In this document: in pieces, positions 59,639 to 64,000 of the stretch | Layout of the letters: each line of letters opens with the position of its first letter | Position numbering within the stretch: position 1 is the stretch's first letter | Assembly (NCBI GenBank): GCA_024280755.1 | Contig: JAJRPN010000009.1 | Location: forward strand, 1-64,000 | Origin: Planctomycetota bacterium | GTDB taxonomy: Bacteria > Planctomycetota > Phycisphaerae > Phycisphaerales > UBA1924 | Reading direction: 5' to 3' | Length of the DNA stretch: 64,000 nucleotides | Notes under the pieces: generated by a model | Databases searched by the model: none | Told to the model about the DNA's origin: nothing | Seen by the model: only the letters and a program-made list of their open reading frames with translations | Made by a program: the position numbers and the translations under genes

Positions 59639-60436
59639 TCAGGGATTTGGGCGCCTTGTGTTGCGCATCGAGCGCGACAGGCGGAGCCATTCCTCGTCAA
59701 TCAAACGACCCACCGCGTGGTGGGCAGCAAACTGCGTGTACAAATCCATGCTTGCGGTATACACCCGCCAGGCGAGTGCCGAGTTCTGATTGCTGCGTCC
59801 ATCTGCATATGACTTGACAGCCATCAAGACTGAGTGGTCTCGGGCATCGAGGTGTTCGGAGACAACCGAGACAGGTTCACCCGCGAAGGAGAGTCCGTCA
59901 TAGGTGCCAAAGTCGGAAAACGACATCGTGAGTGCGCGAGTATCAAGGCGAGACTTGGCCGCGTTGGCCATCGAGCCCGGTCGGGCATAGAGGGCAAGGG
60001 CGAGCCCGATGATTGGCGGGTCGTATGGGTCATAGGCGGTGATCGATCCGGCGAGGACGGCGTCTGCACCCAGATATTCTGCGATTTTGTGAGCATCTGC
60101 GGAGGATTGGATTCCGTTTTTGAGTCCCAAAGCTCGCATTGCTTCGAGTGAGCGGTTGAGCGATAGGCAGCGGACGCCTCGGATGCCTTGGGCAGCTGCG
60201 ACGAGTGAGTCTCCAATATCCATCGAGTCGGCTACTGATGTTCCTGATTCGTTGATCGGTGGGATCACCGCCCAAAGCACATCGCCCAAAGCGGTGTCAT
60301 AGGGAGAAACGATGACTCCTGGAGGAAACATCTCGTCGCGCTTCTGGTTCATAGCGCATCCGGGCATGTTGATCGATGTGATCAACACAAGGGTTGCGAG
60401 AAGAACCGAAGCAAGCATGGTCTGTGCACTTGTCAT
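59639..60436 (-). CDS. Putative lipoprotein of unknown function
   Basis: 265 residues from ATG 60436 (AGGA upstream); the track start 60541 covers hairpins. The signal peptide TMLASVLLATLVLITSINMPGC has a plausible lipobox (MPGC). The mature domain starts PPGVIVSPYDTALGDVLWAVIPPINESGTSVADS. It continues with DAHKIAEYLGADAVLAGSITAYDPYDPPIIGLALAL, a fold reminiscent of exported proteins that bind or assemble at the outer membrane (CsgG- or TolB-N-like). Resemblance is weak and no function is claimed. It is downstream of a TolB-like gene in the opposite sense of operon order (60554-62179) and on the same strand. Confidence 0.6.
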   Translation of the reverse strand: MTSAQTMLASVLLATLVLITSINMPGCAMNQKRDEMFPPGVIVSPYDTALGDVLWAVIPPINESGTSVADSMDIGDSLVAAAQGIRGVRCLSLNRSLEAMRALGLKNGIQSSADAHKIAEYLGADAVLAGSITAYDPYDPPIIGLALALYARPGSMANAAKSRLDTRALTMSFSDFGTYDGLSFAGEPVSVVSEHLDARDHSVLMAVKSYADGRSNQNSALAWRVYTASMDLYTQFAAHHAVGRLIDEEWLRLSRSMRNTRRPNP

Positions 60437-60515
60437 GGCGTCCTGCCGAATACAAAGACGAGCATCCATTCTCGCCTGAAGGTTCGATCCCGAACGAGTG
60501 TTCGGGGTGAAACTC

Positions 60516-60539
60516 GCCCAATGTTTTTCAACATTGGGC
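60516..60539 (-). terminator. Perfect inverted repeat, possible terminator after the TolB-like gene
   Basis: GCCCAATGTT-GAAA-AACATTGGGC on the minus strand, 10-bp perfect stem, 15 bases beyond the stop of the TolB-like gene. There is no T tract immediately after it. A second hairpin CCCGAAC-GAGT-GTTCGGG (about 60489-60506) follows. Confidence 0.5.
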
Positions 60540-60553
60540 AAGTGGTGGGTGGG

Positions 60554-62179
60554 TTAGTTTCCGGTTTCGTTCTCGGTTGGGAAGGTTGCAAACGAGTCGG
60601 CCAAGTTTGGCATCATCACGCTTGCAGCCCGGATCGCTGGCGAGAGTTCCATCGACCAAAGATGGTCTTGGCCATCCATGTTGGAGACGAAGTAAATATC
60701 GTTGTTGCGTCCCCAGACTGGCATCAGGTCGATGGTATCGCCATTGGTAAGTTTGATCTTGCCGGTGCCTCGGGTCGAGACCATCCAGATGGTGGATGAA
60801 TCTGGGCGAGCGGTTGTTCCCTCGGACCATGATTCGGAGTTTGGAACTGCTGCGAAGGTGACGAACTTGCCATCGGGTGACCATGATGGGTTGATGAGTG
60901 CCTGGTTTGGAGCTGTCGCGATTTCTGTCTCTCGGCTTGCTGTCCCAGGATTTGGATTATAATCGAGTGTCCAGATCGAGAAAGCACGGTCGCCGCGTTC
61001 GCGTGAGCGTTGGAAGAGGATCTGATCTGCACCAGCGAGCCCGGTGCCTGCTACCGGGCACCACTCCGGGAAGAGTCCGAACCCGATGAACTGTGACCCG
61101 GTATCTGCGAGGACATCCTTGATCCAGATTTCCCAGCGTCCTGATTGTTGGCCAAGGCGACAGAATGCGATCTGCGTGCCATCGGGCGACCAGGTTGGGT
61201 GGAGATCATTGGCTGATTCATTGGTGAGTTGAACAACCTTGCCGCCTTCGAAAGGCATGATGTAAAGATCCCATGTGCCGCTGCGGTCTGATGCGAAGGT
61301 GATGAAGTTGCCGTCAGGTGAAATGGAAGGCATGACATCTTGTGCCGGGTCATCGGTCAGGCGGGTGACAACTGAACCATTGACTGACTTGATGTAGAGA
61401 TCTGCGGTCGGACGGTGCTGTGTCGAGGCAAAGATAAGATGGCGGCCGTCGGGTGTGACGATGGGATCGAAATCTGAACCTGCGTATGAGCTGGTGACCT
61501 GTCGCACATTGACGGTTGCGCGGGTCGCGTCGCCGTTGGTTTCGGAGGGAAGTTCTACACCCATCGCGTTGGCGTAGACGAACGCGGAGATATCGCCCGA
61601 GCGAAGAGCAGCGGGGGATGCTTTGTCATCGGTGAAGTATGGAGCACGCTTGACAGGGTTTGGTGCGTCTGCGTTTCCGAGTTGCATTTCAAAGTCTGGA
61701 TCTGTGTTGGTGGTCGTTGCTGAGCCGCCCGAGTTGTTGGCGGTAAACCCATTGTTAAAACCTGTGCTTTGGTTGTCTGGGGTGAAACCGTCGTTTGAAG
61801 CAAAGGTATTGGTCGGTGCTGGTGCAGCGGTTGACGCTGGGAAAGTGTTGGTTTCGTAGGGAGTCTGGTATGCTGGCGGGGTGAAGGAACTGGCGATTGG
61901 CTGCGAGTTCAGCGATGCGCTCGAGTTGCTCTGGAGGGTGGTCGAGTGGGAAGGGGTGAGTTGGGTGAATGATGTAGGCTCGGTATTGGCGACGAAGTAG
62001 GTGTTGGTCCGTGCTTGGGCAAGCTCGTTGCGTGCCTGATCTTTTTGGAGCTGGGATTGCTTGTTTTTGTTCCAGAATCCGGCCCGCTTTGCGCCGCATG
62101 CCGGGAGAACTGCGATTGTTCCTGCGAGTGCGAGGATGGTGAGCGGACGCATTGTGTGTTGGAAAGGTGTGCGGTTCAT
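60554..62179 (-). CDS. TolB-like lipoprotein with PD40 beta-propeller repeats
   Basis: 541 residues from ATG 62179; the track start 62341 adds a poor N-terminus. A lipoprotein signal (LTILALAGTIAVLPAC, lipobox LPAC) is followed by a long Asn/Thr/Ser/Pro-rich linker to about 190. A beta-propeller of TolB type then follows with repeated blocks: DFDPIVTPDGRHLIFAST, MPSISPDGNFITFASDRSGTWDLYIM, HPTWSPDGTQIAFC and NPSWSPDGKFVTFAAVP. Related propellers read envelope state in the periplasm. No pal or tolQRA genes are next to it, so it is not a standard Tol operon. Its role is unknown. Confidence 0.8.
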   Translation of the reverse strand: MNRTPFQHTMRPLTILALAGTIAVLPACGAKRAGFWNKNKQSQLQKDQARNELAQARTNTYFVANTEPTSFTQLTPSHSTTLQSNSSASLNSQPIASSFTPPAYQTPYETNTFPASTAAPAPTNTFASNDGFTPDNQSTGFNNGFTANNSGGSATTTNTDPDFEMQLGNADAPNPVKRAPYFTDDKASPAALRSGDISAFVYANAMGVELPSETNGDATRATVNVRQVTSSYAGSDFDPIVTPDGRHLIFASTQHRPTADLYIKSVNGSVVTRLTDDPAQDVMPSISPDGNFITFASDRSGTWDLYIMPFEGGKVVQLTNESANDLHPTWSPDGTQIAFCRLGQQSGRWEIWIKDVLADTGSQFIGFGLFPEWCPVAGTGLAGADQILFQRSRERGDRAFSIWTLDYNPNPGTASRETEIATAPNQALINPSWSPDGKFVTFAAVPNSESWSEGTTARPDSSTIWMVSTRGTGKIKLTNGDTIDLMPVWGRNNDIYFVSNMDGQDHLWSMELSPAIRAASVMMPNLADSFATFPTENETGN

Positions 62180-62421
62180 CTTGTGAGCCTCTGCTTTGAG
62201 CGTGTGGTGGTCTCGTTTTTTTGGGCGTCGGGCTCCGCCCGTTCGTCCTGTCATTGCATATGCCGATGAATGCTCAATCTTGAGCTCGGCTCGCAACAGG
62301 TGGTGCATGCAGATCTCCGATCCACGACAAACATCACCCATGTAAAATCCTTTATCGGACGGGAAGGGTGAAAATCTTGAAGGGAGATAACCTCGCAGGG
62401 ACTTATAAATGGATATAGCAC

Positions 62422-62461
62422 AAAAAAGTGTTGGGCGGGCCCCACCACAGGCCCGCCCAAC
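62422..62461 (-). terminator. Strong rho-independent terminator of the small ORF at 62519
   Basis: Minus-strand GTTGGGCGGGCC-TGTGGTGG-GGCCCGCCCAAC with T-rich tail CACTTTTTTG. The stem is 12 bp and perfect. It lies about 60 bases after the small gene's stop codon. Confidence 0.85.
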
Positions 62462-62518
62462 AGGAGAGAGATACTGGTATCTCTACAGAATGGTTCGGTT
62501 TGATATTTTGAGTACCCT

Positions 62519-62806
62519 TTATACAACCCGCCGGCGGGACATCATCGCTGGGGTGTCGCCAGGGCGATCCCACCGGGCGTGTCGCCCTCGGGGTTGCTGG
62601 GCTGAGATGAGGTGATCAAGATAGGTATCAAGCGATTTTTGCTCGAACTGCTCGAGGTAATCAGCGGTTGCAGAGGTGTTGATGGAGATAATTTGATCGA
62701 CAACCTGTGTGCGTGAGAGCTTGATAGGCGGTGCCGGCAGGAGGTCTGCGTTTTTATCAGCGGATTTGGTGTTGATGGACTTTGTCCATGAAAAGAGGTC
62801 GGTCAT
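62519..62806 (-). CDS. Small hypothetical protein with Arg/Pro-rich C-terminus
   Basis: 95 residues from ATG 62806, chosen for GGAG eight bases upstream; the track start 63028 extends through the promoter region. The N-terminus is TDLFSWTKSINTKSAD and the middle part helical (SRTQVVDQIISINTSATADYLEQF). The C-terminus is basic with PRGRHARWDRPGDTP, which resembles a conserved tail of small planctomycete proteins I have seen. No function is known. It has its own terminator, so it is likely a separate transcript. Confidence 0.55.
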   Translation of the reverse strand: MTDLFSWTKSINTKSADKNADLLPAPPIKLSRTQVVDQIISINTSATADYLEQFEQKSLDTYLDHLISAQQPRGRHARWDRPGDTPAMMSRRRVV

Positions 62807-63163
62807 CTGGTGAGTCTCCATACTCGTTTGCTCGCACACGCAATGAGTTGGCAGCCTTGCCTTCTCCCGTGTGCTTGCTCGATATCGGGAGGTTTGTGCG
62901 CACACGAGGAGCGGATAACACACTCGGACCCATGATCGCGCGAAAATTATGCGCAGCGGGCGCAGGATCGGCAGCCCCACGGTGATGATCATGAAAGGAG
63001 CATGGTTGTGAGGTGTTCGTTCGTGCATGTTGTTCCATACTCCTTACGGGTTGCTTCGCCGTACTTTCACGCTACCATCGAGCCTTACAGCACGCCAATC
63101 TCGATAGGAAATCTTGGTGTACCAATTGGTATTCCAAGGAGTAGATTTTCAGGAGCATCCATC

Positions 63164-63538
63164 ATGAGCACACCAACCGATCGCGTCTATTCAGAGTCTC
63201 ACGAATGGCTCAAGGTCGATGGCGAAATCATCACCATCGGGCTGACTACCTTCGCGGTCGATCAACTCACCGATGTCACCTTCGTCGAAATGCAACCCGA
63301 TGGCACCATGGTCGATCCGGGTGATTCGGTCGGCGAGGTCGAATCGGTCAAAACGACCTCTGATATTTACTCGCCCGTCGGAGGCGAGATCATCGAGGTG
63401 AATGATGCCCTCGGGGAAAACCCCGAAATGGTCAACTCCGATCCATATGGTGATGGCTGGCTTGTGAAGATCAGAATTGAAGATCAGGGCACGCTGGGCA
63501 ACTGCATGGATGCCGAAGCATATGACGCGACACTCTGA
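63164..63538 (+). CDS. gcvH: Glycine cleavage system H protein
   Basis: 124 residues from ATG 63164 with AGGAG upstream; the track start 63002 includes the promoter. The family pattern RVYSESHEWLKVDGEIITIGLT is clear. So is the lipoylation site, K63 in EVESVKTTSDIYSPVGGEI, and the end NSDPYGDGWLVKIRI. GcvH carries the methylamine intermediate between the P, T and L proteins of glycine cleavage. No gcvT or gcvP gene lies in the window, and the following gene is an ABC ATPase, so it is not in a gcv operon here. Confidence 0.95.
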   Translation: MSTPTDRVYSESHEWLKVDGEIITIGLTTFAVDQLTDVTFVEMQPDGTMVDPGDSVGEVESVKTTSDIYSPVGGEIIEVNDALGENPEMVNSDPYGDGWLVKIRIEDQGTLGNCMDAEAYDATL

Positions 63539-63610
63539 TGACGCATCACTCCGAGCCGAGTGTTTCTAGCACGATGCAACCCGATCGTGTGATTTCCTTA
63601 TAAGACTTCT

Positions 63611-64000
63611 ATGATCAATGCCACTGGCGTTCATAAATCATTCGCCATCGGCACACGCAAGGTCCACGCTCTGCGAGGCGTGGATTTAACCATCGACAAA
63701 CCGGGGTTCTATGCCATCATGGGGCGATCAGGATCGGGCAAGTCCACGCTCTTGCACATGCTCTCGGCGATGGATCGACCAGACAAAGGCCAGATCATCG
63801 TCTCTGGCAAAGCAATCCATTCGATGAGCGAATCCCAAGCGACGATGTTCCGGCGCAAGGACATCGGGGTGATCTTCCAAGCCTTCAACTTGATTCCAAC
63901 AATGACCGCATTGGAGAATGTCCAACTGCCGGGTTTGCTCGCGGGGGATCAATCCAAAGAACTTATGAATCGTTCGCATGAGTTGCTTGAGCTACTCGGG
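63611..64000 (+). CDS. ABC transporter ATP-binding protein, LolD/MacB-like (partial)
   Basis: The first 130 residues of an ABC ATPase, running off the right edge and not in the ORF track. ATG 63611 is 72 bases after gcvH. It has Walker A GRSGSGKST and the Q-loop in VIFQAFNLIPTMTALENV, which is typical for the LolD/MacB/FtsE branch (FQxFxLxPxxTxxENV). A substrate such as lipoproteins (LolCDE) or peptides (MacB) cannot be told without the permease. LPS and lipoprotein genes in this window make lipoprotein sorting plausible. Confidence 0.88.
   Translation, partial: MINATGVHKSFAIGTRKVHALRGVDLTIDKPGFYAIMGRSGSGKSTLLHMLSAMDRPDKGQIIVSGKAIHSMSESQATMFRRKDIGVIFQAFNLIPTMTALENVQLPGLLAGDQSKELMNRSHELLELLG

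Overview
The window reads as chromosome of a diderm, flagellated bacterium, most probably a planctomycete of the class Phycisphaerae. That placement is inference. It rests on the dockerin-like FFDVSAFL repeats of the secreted metalloprotease at 12.2-13.6 kb, on several small hypotheticals that resemble planctomycete-only families, and on outer-membrane markers (an LpxI-type enzyme, lipoproteins, a LolD-like ATPase). No rRNA, tRNA or CRISPR array was recognised.

Layout. At 1-139 lies the end of an IS3-family insertion sequence, with the first codons of its OrfA on the minus strand. It has removed the front of a histidine kinase gene, of which only the ATPase domain remains (140-536). Next come a PilT-like ATPase, a minus-strand kinase and sigma-54 response-regulator pair, and ileS. 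From 7.7 to 25.4 kb is a mosaic of housekeeping and hypothetical genes: a DUF2617-like protein, a HEAT-type protein with a small membrane partner, a Fur-like regulator, a GNAT acetyltransferase, a metzincin, ispG, two zinc-ribbon membrane paralogues (one frameshifted), a solute-binding protein, obgE, a PilZ protein, a TlyA-like methyltransferase, lpxI, and a run of envelope genes (lipoprotein, RDD and TPR proteins). Two copies of an ~83-bp palindromic element lie at 15.0 and 18.4 kb.

From 28.1 to 57.6 kb is a nearly continuous flagellar cluster on the plus strand: FlgN-like gene, kinase, sigma-54 activator, flgB, flgC, fliE, fliF, fliG, fliH, fliI, fliJ, motE-like, fliK, flgD, a TIGR02530-like gene, flgE, flbD/swrD, motA, motB, fliL, fliN, fliO, fliP, fliQ, fliR, flhB, flhA, flhF, flhG, a small membrane protein and fliA. 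This encodes the basal body, export gate and ATPase, hook and hook cap, stator and two regulators. fliM, the distal rod, P/L rings, hook-filament junction proteins, flagellin and chemotaxis genes are not here. The kinase/activator pair sits directly before a good -24/-12 sigma-54 promoter at flgB. Similar sites precede fliF and the small membrane-protein gene, and a sigma-28-like promoter precedes the remote PilZ gene. This suggests a regulatory hierarchy with sigma-54 for early genes and FliA for later ones.

The right end (57.7-64 kb) holds folK, a XerC/D recombinase, small hypotheticals, two lipoproteins (one with TolB-like propeller repeats), gcvH and the start of a LolD-type ABC ATPase that runs off the window.
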